This document shows positions 42,747-50,594 of a DNA stretch of 62,801 nucleotides, in pieces (the first letter of the stretch is position 1; every line of letters starts with the position of its first letter). Location: the NCBI GenBank assembly GCA_012735575.1, contig JAAYGY010000042.1, forward strand, positions 1 to 62,801, given 5' to 3'. Position numbers and translations under genes: made by a program. The DNA is from Clostridiales bacterium (lineage in GTDB: Bacteria; Bacillota; Clostridia; Caldicoprobacterales; UBA3941). The notes beneath the pieces are model-generated. The model was not told where the DNA came from and did no database searches. It worked only from the letters and a program-made list of their open reading frames with translations.

Positions 42747-43181
42747 TTAATTATTATTTTTATCCATACCAGTATAAATCAATATTGCATCTCTTAAAAA
42801 TTTAGCTAAACCTGGCTGCTCTTTGTCATAATATTTTGTAAACCTCTCATCGTCAACATACATTTGAGCAAGACCTGCATGAGCTTCTTTGTTATAGGAA
42901 GGCCAGGTAAATGCTAACCATTGCTTATGAAGATCAGCAGCTTTTTGTGCTAGGTCACTGGCAGGGTCTCCTGTAACAAATGCTTCTTTCAGAGTTTTTA
43001 TTATTTCAGCTCCCAGACTAGTCCATCTAGTATATTCTTCCTCGGTCATTCCCAATATCTTCTCATTAGATTTGCTGACCTCATCTTCACCATACTTTTC
43101 TCTAATCTCTTGACCATACTTTTTTTCATTTTCTTCAACTAATTTTTGTTTGAATCCTTGGAATTTTTCTTTATTACTCAT
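42747..43181 (-). CDS. Internal-start product: stand-alone TipAS domain
   Basis: 144 residues read from ATG 43181 within the TipA-like gene. AAGGAGG (43189-43195) stands seven bases upstream, at least as good as the site of the full gene. The protein would have only the ligand-binding domain (MSNKEKFQGFKQKL...), acting as a drug sponge. Streptomyces lividans TipA is known to give such a short form from an internal start. Expression here is inferred from the ribosome site alone. Confidence 0.6.
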   Translation of the reverse strand: MSNKEKFQGFKQKLVEENEKKYGQEIREKYGEDEVSKSNEKILGMTEEEYTRWTSLGAEIIKTLKEAFVTGDPASDLAQKAADLHKQWLAFTWPSYNKEAHAGLAQMYVDDERFTKYYDKEQPGLAKFLRDAILIYTGMDKNNN

Positions 43182-43520
43182 TTTTATTCCTCCTTTTCTT
43201 GAAACTAAAGTTTTGTCTACATTTGAAATTAATAGATCCAGTTGTTTTCTTCGCTCAACAAGAGCTTTACGATGTTCCGTTAGAGCCATATCAATATCAA
43301 AGGAAGGGTCATATATTATTTCTTTTATTTTGCTTAAACTAACACCTAATTCTCTATAAAATAGTATCTGCTGTAATAGATCTATCTCTTTTTGTCCATA
43401 GATTCTATATCCAGATGAATTTATTCTGGATGGTTTGAGAATTCCAATTTCATCGTAATACCTAATGGTTCTAGTACTTACACCAGCCAGCTTGCTTAAC
43501 TCATTTACTGTATATTCCAT
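42747..43520 (-). CDS. MerR-family regulator with TipAS drug-binding domain
   Basis: 257 residues, ATG behind GGAGGTGG. MerR helix-turn-helix (1-70: TVNELSKLAGVSTRTIRYYDE), dimerisation coiled coil (75-105), then a TipAS ligand domain (about 120-257) with WTSLGAEIIKTLKEAF and HAGLAQMYVDDERFTKYYD. In Streptomyces TipA, this domain binds thiopeptides. The gene has a second, in-frame start inside (Met114 at 43181) with a perfect AAGGAGG seven bases upstream, which would make a 144-residue TipAS-only protein, the same size as the Streptomyces short form. Activates its own gene on drug binding in the known example. Confidence 0.9.
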   Translation of the reverse strand: MEYTVNELSKLAGVSTRTIRYYDEIGILKPSRINSSGYRIYGQKEIDLLQQILFYRELGVSLSKIKEIIYDPSFDIDMALTEHRKALVERRKQLDLLISNVDKTLVSRKGGIKMSNKEKFQGFKQKLVEENEKKYGQEIREKYGEDEVSKSNEKILGMTEEEYTRWTSLGAEIIKTLKEAFVTGDPASDLAQKAADLHKQWLAFTWPSYNKEAHAGLAQMYVDDERFTKYYDKEQPGLAKFLRDAILIYTGMDKNNN

Positions 43521-43654
43521 ATAACCACCTCCTTTGGATAATACTATACACTTTTACGTAACGTCAATGTCAAATATTTTTTTGCTTTGTTAATGGTCTA
43601 GAACACCAACAAGAATAATGCATCTAATAATGTATCAATTTATAGGGGTTTATA

Positions 43655-43693
43655 AAAAATAAGTATCAGTTTTAAAAAATAACTGATACTTAT
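43655..43693 (-). terminator. Terminator after the phosphoesterase gene
   Basis: AAGTATCAGTT and AACTGATACTT form an 11 bp stem with a 9-base loop; the minus strand continues ATTTTTTAT. Confidence 0.85.
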
Positions 43694-43713
43694 CCTCAAA
43701 AATTTACGCTATT

Positions 43714-44256
43714 TTATAAAATGATTTCTTGAATTATATTTCCTTCAAGATCCTTTATAATAAATTTGTTGTCCACAAGGATTCCATATGAATGAGGACT
43801 ATCCTCTTTAGGTAACGTTATAGAAGCTAAGTTAATAACAAATATACAGTCTTTTTTTATTACTTTGTTTATATGGGTATGACCATAAAATAAGATATCA
43901 CCTGAACTTAATTGGGGGAAATTATCCTTATTGTATATATGTCCGTGGGTTAAGAAGAGACGTCTTCCTTTATATAAAATGATAGAGTAGTCGCTCATTA
44001 TAGGAAAAGAAAGCACCATTTGATCCACTTCACTATCACAGTTCCCCCTTACAGCAATTATCTTATCTGCATACCTATTAAAAAGATTAGCAACTTCTGC
44101 TGGATTATAATCCTTTGTAAGCGGGTTTCTAGCACCATGATATAGAACATCGCCCAAAAGTACAATATAATCTGCATTCTCATTATAAAAGATTTCCAAG
44201 ACTTTGTTAGCATAATAAAGAGATCCATGTATATCTGCAACAAATAAAATTTTCAA
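43714..44256 (-). CDS. YfcE/MJ0936-type metallophosphoesterase
   Basis: 180 residues. Calcineurin-like motifs: DIHGS (GD-x-H equivalent), LLGDVLYHG, VRGNCDSE (GN-H/C-D), LTHGH and YGHTHINK. These place it in the YfcE phosphodiesterase subfamily, which cleaves phosphodiester model substrates with Mn2+; the physiological substrate is unknown. Start is TTG 44256 behind AAAGGAGG. It stands alone with a terminator. Confidence 0.88.
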   Translation of the reverse strand: MKILFVADIHGSLYYANKVLEIFYNENADYIVLLGDVLYHGARNPLTKDYNPAEVANLFNRYADKIIAVRGNCDSEVDQMVLSFPIMSDYSIILYKGRRLFLTHGHIYNKDNFPQLSSGDILFYGHTHINKVIKKDCIFVINLASITLPKEDSPHSYGILVDNKFIIKDLEGNIIQEIIL

Positions 44257-44375
44257 AGTTTTTCCTCCTTTAATTCCTTATAATTTATTAAATCTCTAAT
44301 TTAATTCATTTTATCAAAAGCTGATATAATAAAGCAATAAAATCTAAAAGCTTTTAGCAGGTATGATGCCATTTC

Positions 44376-44383
44376 CATACATT
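44376..44383 (+). promoter_or_regulatory. Sporulation-type -10 box of the DUF3787-like gene
   Basis: CATACATT (followed by ATA) matches both the SigE box CATACANT and the SigK box CATAnnnTA. No clear -35 was found at the right distance. It lies 70 bases upstream of the start of the small spore-surface gene. Confidence 0.4.
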
Positions 44384-44452
44384 ATAAAAATTATATTTTT
44401 GGCAATTATATTATATATAAGCTTTGCTTAAATAATTTCAATGGAGGACAAT

Positions 44453-44620
44453 ATGCCTAATAAAAGGAATAAGTTTAAAAATTTAAAGATGCCCATAGAA
44501 AATCACTATACAGCTGCATGGGCTGATGCTGAAAAACTAAAATCCGATTCAAAAGTCAATCTGCCAAATGAAACCCAAGTAAGAAACGCAAAAGAATATG
44601 TTGAAACAAATCAAAAATGA
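44453..44620 (+). CDS. DUF3787/CDIF630_02480-type small spore-surface protein
   Basis: 55 residues; ATG behind ATGGAGGAC. The sequence MPIENHYTAAWADAEKLKSD followed by VNLPNETQVRNAKEYVETNQ matches, from memory, the pattern of the clostridial DUF3787 family (Ile-Glu-x-His-x-Thr-Ala-Ala-Trp ... Asn-Ala-Lys-Glu-x-Val), one member of which is a Clostridioides difficile spore-surface protein. A CATACATT box upstream agrees with mother-cell expression. A hairpin terminator follows the stop codon directly. The family call should be verified by a profile search. Confidence 0.72.
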   Translation: MPNKRNKFKNLKMPIENHYTAAWADAEKLKSDSKVNLPNETQVRNAKEYVETNQK

Positions 44621-44622
44621 TA

Positions 44623-44645
44623 AGAGGGCTTGCGCCCTCTTTCTA
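44623..44645. terminator. Bidirectional terminator between the DUF3787-type gene and nifJ
   Basis: AGAGGGC-TTGC-GCCCTCT, a GC-rich 7 bp stem with a tetraloop and T-rich tail on the plus strand (TTTCTATTT). Confidence 0.82.
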
Positions 44646-44646
44646 T

Positions 44647-47600
44647 TTATAATATACCTTGTTCTGCTAACCTCTTATATCTTCTATATCTTTCTGATGC
44701 ATGCTGAGCAGATAACTCAAACATATCGTCAGCCATGTCGGGAAACACGTTCATTAGTTGTGAATATCGGACTTCACTATGAATAAATTCCTTATAATCT
44801 TTAGTTGGCTCTTTCGAATCAAGAATAAAAGGATTCTTGCCTTCTTTTTTAAGGTCAGGATTATATCTAAATAGATGCCAATATCCTGCCTCCACAGCTT
44901 TTTTCTCTTGCATCATACTCGTTCCCATCCCAGACTTTATTCCGTGGTTAATACATGGAGAATATGCAATAATCAGGGATGGCCCTTTATACTTTTCTGC
45001 CTCATTTATGGCTCTTATAGTATGGTTCATGTCAGCACCCATGGCTATCTGTGCTACATATACATTTCCATATGTCATTGCCATAAGGCCTAAATCCTTT
45101 TTCTTAGCTTTTTTCCCTGCAGAGGCTAGCTTGGCGACACAAGCTGTTGGTGTAGATTTTGAGCTCTGGCCTCCAGTATTGGAGTATAGTTCAGTATCCA
45201 TAACAAAAATATTTATATCATCTCCACTGGCTAGAACATGATCTAGTCCACCATAACCAATGTCATACGCCCAACCATCTCCTCCTATAGCCCAGAAGGA
45301 TTTTTTGATTAGATGGTCTCTTCTTTTCATAATTTCTTGAATTAATGGGTTGCTCTGATAATCATATCCATCCAATAATTCTAGTATTTTTTCAGTAGCC
45401 TTTTGTGAGCCCTCTCCGTCATCCATATTATCAAGCCAATCTCTAAAGGCGCTTTTTATATTATCAGGAATGGAGGATTCCATCGACTGTTTCATTAGCT
45501 GTGCTATTCTACTTCTAATTTGCTTGGATCCAAGTAGCAATCCATATCCAAATTCAGCTGCATCTTCAAACAAAGGATTTATCCAGGCCGGACCTTTACC
45601 ATTCCAATTGGTAGTATACGCTATAGAAGGCGCTGATGCACCCCATATTGATGAACATCCCGTTGCATTGGATATTACCATCCTCTCACCAAATAGCTGG
45701 GTCAGAAGTTTTATATAAGGAGTTTCTCCACACCCCGGGCAAGCACCATTGAATTCTAATAGAGGTCTTCTAAATTGGCTTCCCTTTAGAGTCTTTGTAT
45801 CTGTTAAATGATCTTTCATTGATACTGTCATAGCAAACTCCCAGTTGTCCCCCTGCATCCTAATTTCCTGTTCAGCAGGCTGCATAATCAAGGCCTTGTC
45901 TTTAGCAGGACAAACATCAGCACAGTTGCCGCATCCTGTACAATCTAGTGGATCTACCTGAACTCTAAAATGGAGATGATTTATCCCTCTGCCCAAAGCC
46001 TTTTTTGTTTCGAAGGTCTCTGGTGCTCTTTTTTTCTCCTCCTCGTCTAATAAGAAAAGTCTTATGGTAGCGTGTGGGCATACGTAAGAACATCGGCCAC
46101 ACTGTATACATTTTTCGATTTGCCACTGAGGAATCATAGGAGCTATACCACGCTTTTCATAAGCTGTCGTACCTAAGGGAAAGGTTCCATCTTCCATTCC
46201 TACAAAGGCACTGACAGGCAACTCATCACCCTCATGTCTAGCCATAGGTACTTGAATATTTGTTACGAAATCTGGTACATCCATTTCATATATATCTTCA
46301 TCCTCTTCAGTTGCCCAGGTTGAAGGGACTTCTATTTTAATCAAGGCTGCTATAGCACTATCAACAGCTCTAATATTCTTGTCGACAATATCTTCTCCCT
46401 TTCTGCCATACATATCTTCTATGGATTTCTTAAGATAATCTAAAGCTTCATCCACAGGAATTACATTTGCCAGTTTAAAAAACACCGCTTGCATTACCAT
46501 ATTTATCCTATTGCCCAGGCCCACTTCAGATGCAATTTTCATAGCATCTATTATATAAAATTTAATATTATTTTGAACAATGTATCTTCTTATGCGTGCT
46601 GGTACATACTCTTCAATTTCATCTGGATCCCAAGAACAGTTTAGAACAAAGGTTCCACCTTTCTTTAGTCCTTTAAGTAAATCAAACTGATAAACATAAG
46701 CCTGATTATGACAAGCAATATAATCAGCGCTATAGACCAAATATGCAGACTTTATGGGCTTTGGTCCGAATCTTAAATGAGATACTGTAACACCACCGGA
46801 TTTTTTACTATCATAAGAAAAATATCCTTGAGCATAAAGGTTCGTGTTATCTCCAATTATCTTAATAGCTGTCTTGTTAGCACCTACTGTACCATCTGAG
46901 CCCAAGCCCCATATCTTGCAACTTATAGTACCTTCTGGTACAGTTTCTATTATTTCTTCCTCGGGTAAAGATGTGTGGGTGACATCATCTACAATTCCGA
47001 TGGTAAATCCATCCTTTGGAGAGTTCTGTTTTAGATTCTTGAATACCGCTAGGATCTGAGATGGTCTTGTATCCTTAGATGAAAGTCCGTATCTACCACC
47101 TACTATAACTGGAATATTATCCTTATTTTTAAATGCCTTGACCACATCTAAGTATAAAGGCTCTCCTATGGAGCCAGGTTCTTTGGTACGATCTAGTACT
47201 GCAATCTTTTTAACGGTCTGAGGAATAACCTGGTGGAAGTGCTCCTCCGAAAATGGCCTGTATAGGTTTACCTTTACCATACCAACTTTTTCTCCCTGAG
47301 CGTTGAGATAGTCCACTACCTCGGATATAGTACCAGTAACTGAAGCCATAGCCACTATGATATACTCTGCATCCTGTGCTCCATAGTAGTCAAACAACTT
47401 ATACTTTCGACCAGTGATATGACTCATCTTGTCCATGTAATTTTGTACTATGCCAGGAACATCATTATAGAAAGGGTTAGCACTTTCCCTCTGTTGGAAA
47501 TAGATATCCGGGTTTTGAGTTGTTCCCCTAACAACAGGGTGTTCTGGATTTAAAGCTCTATTACGAAAATCTTCAAGCGCTTTATAGTCCAGCAATTTTT

Positions 47601-48171
47601 CTGCATCCTTATAATCTACCACATTAACCTTTTGGTATTCATGAGATGTTCGAAATCCATCAAAAAAATGTATAAAGGGCACTCTTGATTTAATGGCAGC
47701 TAAGTGGGAAATAAATCCAAAATCCATAGCTTCTTGGGCATTGCTTGAAGCCAGCATGGCAACTCCTGTTTGCCTGCACGCCATAACATCTTGATGATCT
47801 CCATATATTGATAAAGCATGGGTTGCAATAGATCTAGCGCTGACGTGAAATACTCCTGGCAATAGCTCCCCAGCCATTTTATAGAGACTTGGAATCATTA
47901 AAAGAAGTCCTTGAGAGGCTGTATAGGTGGATGCCAGAGCCCCAGACTGAAGCGCTCCTCTCATCGCTCCAGCAGCACCTGCTTCTGACTGCATCTCAAT
48001 TACCTTTACCTCTTGACCAAAAATATTTTTCTTTCCATGGGCAGCCCATTCATCAACACCTTCAGCCATAGGTGTAGAAGGAGTTATGGGAAAAATAGCT
48101 GCTACTTCTGTAAAAGCATAAGATGCATAAGCAGCTGCCTGATTTCCATCCATAGTTTCTTTTCTATACAT
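44647..48171 (-). CDS. nifJ: Pyruvate:ferredoxin (flavodoxin) oxidoreductase
   Basis: 1174 residues, the single-chain homodimer type. Domain order: N-terminal pyrimidine-binding domain (MDGNQAAAYASYAFTEVAAI), gamma domain, two 4Fe-4S motifs (CIQCGRCSYVCPHA and CTGCGNCADVCPA), CPGCGETPY for the proximal cluster, and the TPP domain with GGDGWAYDIGYGGLDHVLAS and NTGGQSSKSTP. It converts pyruvate and CoA to acetyl-CoA, CO2 and reduced ferredoxin, the central catabolic step of this anaerobe. ATG behind AAAGGAGAG. Single gene. Confidence 0.97.
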   Translation of the reverse strand: MYRKETMDGNQAAAYASYAFTEVAAIFPITPSTPMAEGVDEWAAHGKKNIFGQEVKVIEMQSEAGAAGAMRGALQSGALASTYTASQGLLLMIPSLYKMAGELLPGVFHVSARSIATHALSIYGDHQDVMACRQTGVAMLASSNAQEAMDFGFISHLAAIKSRVPFIHFFDGFRTSHEYQKVNVVDYKDAEKLLDYKALEDFRNRALNPEHPVVRGTTQNPDIYFQQRESANPFYNDVPGIVQNYMDKMSHITGRKYKLFDYYGAQDAEYIIVAMASVTGTISEVVDYLNAQGEKVGMVKVNLYRPFSEEHFHQVIPQTVKKIAVLDRTKEPGSIGEPLYLDVVKAFKNKDNIPVIVGGRYGLSSKDTRPSQILAVFKNLKQNSPKDGFTIGIVDDVTHTSLPEEEIIETVPEGTISCKIWGLGSDGTVGANKTAIKIIGDNTNLYAQGYFSYDSKKSGGVTVSHLRFGPKPIKSAYLVYSADYIACHNQAYVYQFDLLKGLKKGGTFVLNCSWDPDEIEEYVPARIRRYIVQNNIKFYIIDAMKIASEVGLGNRINMVMQAVFFKLANVIPVDEALDYLKKSIEDMYGRKGEDIVDKNIRAVDSAIAALIKIEVPSTWATEEDEDIYEMDVPDFVTNIQVPMARHEGDELPVSAFVGMEDGTFPLGTTAYEKRGIAPMIPQWQIEKCIQCGRCSYVCPHATIRLFLLDEEEKKRAPETFETKKALGRGINHLHFRVQVDPLDCTGCGNCADVCPAKDKALIMQPAEQEIRMQGDNWEFAMTVSMKDHLTDTKTLKGSQFRRPLLEFNGACPGCGETPYIKLLTQLFGERMVISNATGCSSIWGASAPSIAYTTNWNGKGPAWINPLFEDAAEFGYGLLLGSKQIRSRIAQLMKQSMESSIPDNIKSAFRDWLDNMDDGEGSQKATEKILELLDGYDYQSNPLIQEIMKRRDHLIKKSFWAIGGDGWAYDIGYGGLDHVLASGDDINIFVMDTELYSNTGGQSSKSTPTACVAKLASAGKKAKKKDLGLMAMTYGNVYVAQIAMGADMNHTIRAINEAEKYKGPSLIIAYSPCINHGIKSGMGTSMMQEKKAVEAGYWHLFRYNPDLKKEGKNPFILDSKEPTKDYKEFIHSEVRYSQLMNVFPDMADDMFELSAQHASERYRRYKRLAEQGIL

Positions 48172-48487
48172 ATAAACTCTCCTTTACCTTGTATTTTAGG
48201 CAATTTATTATAGTCAGTAATTTTTTACAATATTCTTTAACTAAACATTATTTTGTACAAAGGATGAAATACATATTCAGTGAACATCCAATAAGACTTT
48301 TTGCTGTACTGATTTACCTTAAACTTATAATGGCTAATTGAATGTTCGATCATCAATGGCACATGATTATAGAGTGATAATTGCTGAATTAGAGCAAGAG
48401 ATTAAATCATTAAAGGGATAATATAATCATAAGATGCAAATATTAAAAATTGAAATCTAACAATATTTTTTTCTAAGGAGGGCAAGA
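48172..48487. other. 316-base intergenic region between nifJ and the FMN protein gene
   Basis: No supported gene. The only open stretch is a 21-codon ATG frame at 48356-48421 without a ribosome site. Both flanking genes are transcribed away from it, so their promoters must be here; AT-rich stretches are present but no clear consensus pair stands out. No repeat or RNA element recognised. Confidence 0.6.
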
Positions 48488-48988
48488 ATGAAAAACAAGC
48501 AAATGTCTATTGATGATTTAAAAGACCATATAGTAGACTTTTTAAAAGATCGTAGTCAAGGATCTCTTGCTACATGTGCAGACCATATACCTAGAAGCAG
48601 CCCTGTACGTTATTATCTGGGCAACAATATGAATATCTATATTCTTTCAGCAGGGGGCGAAAAATTTAATACTATTGACCGAAACCCAAAGGTTTGTCTT
48701 TTAGTCAATACCGATTACATTGACTTTAGACAGATTAAAGGAGTTCAGATTTTTGGCAAAGCTGTAACTAGCTTGCAAAAGCCTCATCTTTTTAATGAAG
48801 CACAGCAGCAATGCAGGGAACTAAATGAAAAGGCAGCTCAGCTACATGACTTAATGGTAATTAAAGTAATACCCGAAGAGGTGGTTTATCTAAATTCCCT
48901 CGGAGATGGAGATAGAACAAAGCAATTTTTAAAACTGGACAAGGTAGTTGAGGAAAGCGATGAATATAGATCGACTAAAAAACTTTAA
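48488..48988 (+). CDS. Pyridoxamine-5'-phosphate-oxidase-like FMN-binding protein
   Basis: 166 residues, ATG behind TAAGGAGGG. Split-barrel flavin-binding fold: a strand around LATCADHIPRSSPVRYYLG, the turn LSAGGEKFNTIDRNPKVCLL and VQIFGKAVT are typical of the PNPOx-like superfamily. It is too divergent for a true pyridoxine oxidase; these proteins often reduce small electron acceptors or bind FMN or heme. Its 3' end overlaps the FAD/Rieske gene by 29 bp, so the two form an operon and may act together. Confidence 0.85.
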   Translation: MKNKQMSIDDLKDHIVDFLKDRSQGSLATCADHIPRSSPVRYYLGNNMNIYILSAGGEKFNTIDRNPKVCLLVNTDYIDFRQIKGVQIFGKAVTSLQKPHLFNEAQQQCRELNEKAAQLHDLMVIKVIPEEVVYLNSLGDGDRTKQFLKLDKVVEESDEYRSTKKL

Positions 48989-50528
48989 TAAACCGCCTGA
49001 GTCCTATTGGATTGCATCAACAGAGACTACTAATTATCCTACCCTTAATCAGGATATTAATGTTGATATATTGATTGTAGGTGGAGGATTTGTTGGCTTT
49101 GCCTGTGCCTATAAGTTAATAGAAGAGGGATTCAAAATAGCCATATTAGAAGGTAATCGCATTTTAAATGGGGTTACCGCCTATACAACAGCAAAAATCA
49201 CCTCACAGCATGAGCTTATATACAAGAAACTTCAAAAACAAATGGGCATAGAATTAGCACAACAATATGCTGACGCCAACCAATATGCTATTAAAGAAAT
49301 AAAAAGAATCGCAGAGAAGCATAATATTGAATGCGATTATGTCCCTGAGTCAGCTTTTGCCTTTACCCAGCAGGACAAATATATACAAAAGATTGAAGAT
49401 GAGGTAAAAATAGCTACAGATCTAGGTATCAAAGCAACCTTTGTTGATGAAATACCCTTTAATTTGCCTATTAAAGCAGCTGTTCGTTTTGATGATCAGG
49501 CTCGATTCCATCCACGAAAATTTACCCTGGGCTTGGCAAAATATATAGAAGAAAAGGGTGTACAAATATATGAAAACAGTAGAGCAGTAGATATAGAAGA
49601 GGATAATAATGGTTATATAGTAACCACAGATCAAGGGAAAAAAGTTACTGCAAAAAAGGTAATAATTGCTACACACTATCCTTTCTATAACAAACATGGG
49701 ATGTATTTTTCAAGAATATATGTTGAGAGAGCATATGTTCTTGCCATTCAGGTAAAGGAGAAATATCCGGGAGGTATGTATATAAATATCGATGATCCAG
49801 CACGTTCCTTGCGAAATCAAAAGGCTGAAAATGGCGAGCTTATATTAGTTATCGGCGATCATCACAAAACAGGTCAAGGTAGATCTATGGTAAAGCACTA
49901 CAAAGCTTTGGTAGACTTTGCAAACAATCTGTTTACGGTAGAGAATATACCCTATCGATGGTCTACTCAAGATTGTATGACTTTGGATGGTATACCCTAT
50001 GTAGGAAATTTCACATCTAATACCCCAAATCTTTATATTGCTACAGGTTTCCAAAAATGGGGTATGACCAATAGCATAGTAGCGTCGTTACTAATTAAGG
50101 ATTTAATAATACATGGGGAAAGCCCATGGGAAGATGTTTATAATCCGTCACGAAAAACCATTATCGCTTCCGCCAAAACTTTTATTGTAGAAAATTATAA
50201 TGTAGCCGAGCAACTCATTGACGGGAAGTTGGAGCAACTCCCAAAAGAAGCTGATCTAAAGCCAGGAGATGCTAAGGTCTTAAAAATAGATGGAAAAAGG
50301 GTAGGAGCATATCGTGATAGACAAGGAGAATTGCATTTGGTCAATACCACTTGTACTCATATGGGATGTGAGCTCAATTGGAACTCTGCGGAAGAATCCT
50401 GGGATTGTCCCTGCCATGGTTCACGTTTTACCTATGAAGGAAAAATTATATCAGGTCCTGCCGTAAATCCATTAAAAGCTATCAATGATGTAAATACTAT
50501 CAAAAAATTATTTAGTGAAGATTTTTAA
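48960..50528 (+). CDS. FAD-dependent oxidoreductase with C-terminal Rieske domain
   Basis: 522 residues from ATG 48960, with GAGGAAAGCG upstream; the TTG 12 bases earlier has no better site. DAO-type FAD domain (about 30-400) with VGGGFVGFACAYKLIEEG as dinucleotide loop and NLYIATGFQKWGMTNS near the end, then a Rieske domain: C465-T-H467 and C483-P-C-H486. It resembles Firmicutes oxidoreductases that pass electrons between flavin and a 2Fe-2S cluster, of unknown substrate. Translational overlap with the FMN protein gene suggests a flavin electron relay. Ends at a strong terminator. Confidence 0.92.
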   Translation: MNIDRLKNFNKPPESYWIASTETTNYPTLNQDINVDILIVGGGFVGFACAYKLIEEGFKIAILEGNRILNGVTAYTTAKITSQHELIYKKLQKQMGIELAQQYADANQYAIKEIKRIAEKHNIECDYVPESAFAFTQQDKYIQKIEDEVKIATDLGIKATFVDEIPFNLPIKAAVRFDDQARFHPRKFTLGLAKYIEEKGVQIYENSRAVDIEEDNNGYIVTTDQGKKVTAKKVIIATHYPFYNKHGMYFSRIYVERAYVLAIQVKEKYPGGMYINIDDPARSLRNQKAENGELILVIGDHHKTGQGRSMVKHYKALVDFANNLFTVENIPYRWSTQDCMTLDGIPYVGNFTSNTPNLYIATGFQKWGMTNSIVASLLIKDLIIHGESPWEDVYNPSRKTIIASAKTFIVENYNVAEQLIDGKLEQLPKEADLKPGDAKVLKIDGKRVGAYRDRQGELHLVNTTCTHMGCELNWNSAEESWDCPCHGSRFTYEGKIISGPAVNPLKAINDVNTIKKLFSEDF

Positions 50529-50536
50529 GTTCTATG

Positions 50537-50585
50537 AAAAAGCGGGTTATCCACTTGAAATATTAAGTGAATAACCCGCTTTTTG
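50537..50585. terminator. Strong bidirectional terminator between FAD/Rieske and cooS
   Basis: AAAAAGCGGGTTAT and ATAACCCGCTTTTT pair over 14 bp; an inner CACTT/AAGTG extends the stem. T-rich on both sides. Confidence 0.92.
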
Positions 50586-50594
50586 ATTTTTGTC

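Noticed and set aside
44058-44243. 61-codon minus-strand frame within the phosphoesterase gene
   Set aside because: Overlaps the real gene in another frame without a ribosome site.
48356-48421. 21-codon ATG frame (MAHDYRVIIAELEQEIKS) in the nifJ-FMN gap
   Set aside because: No ribosome site and very short; treated as chance or remnant.
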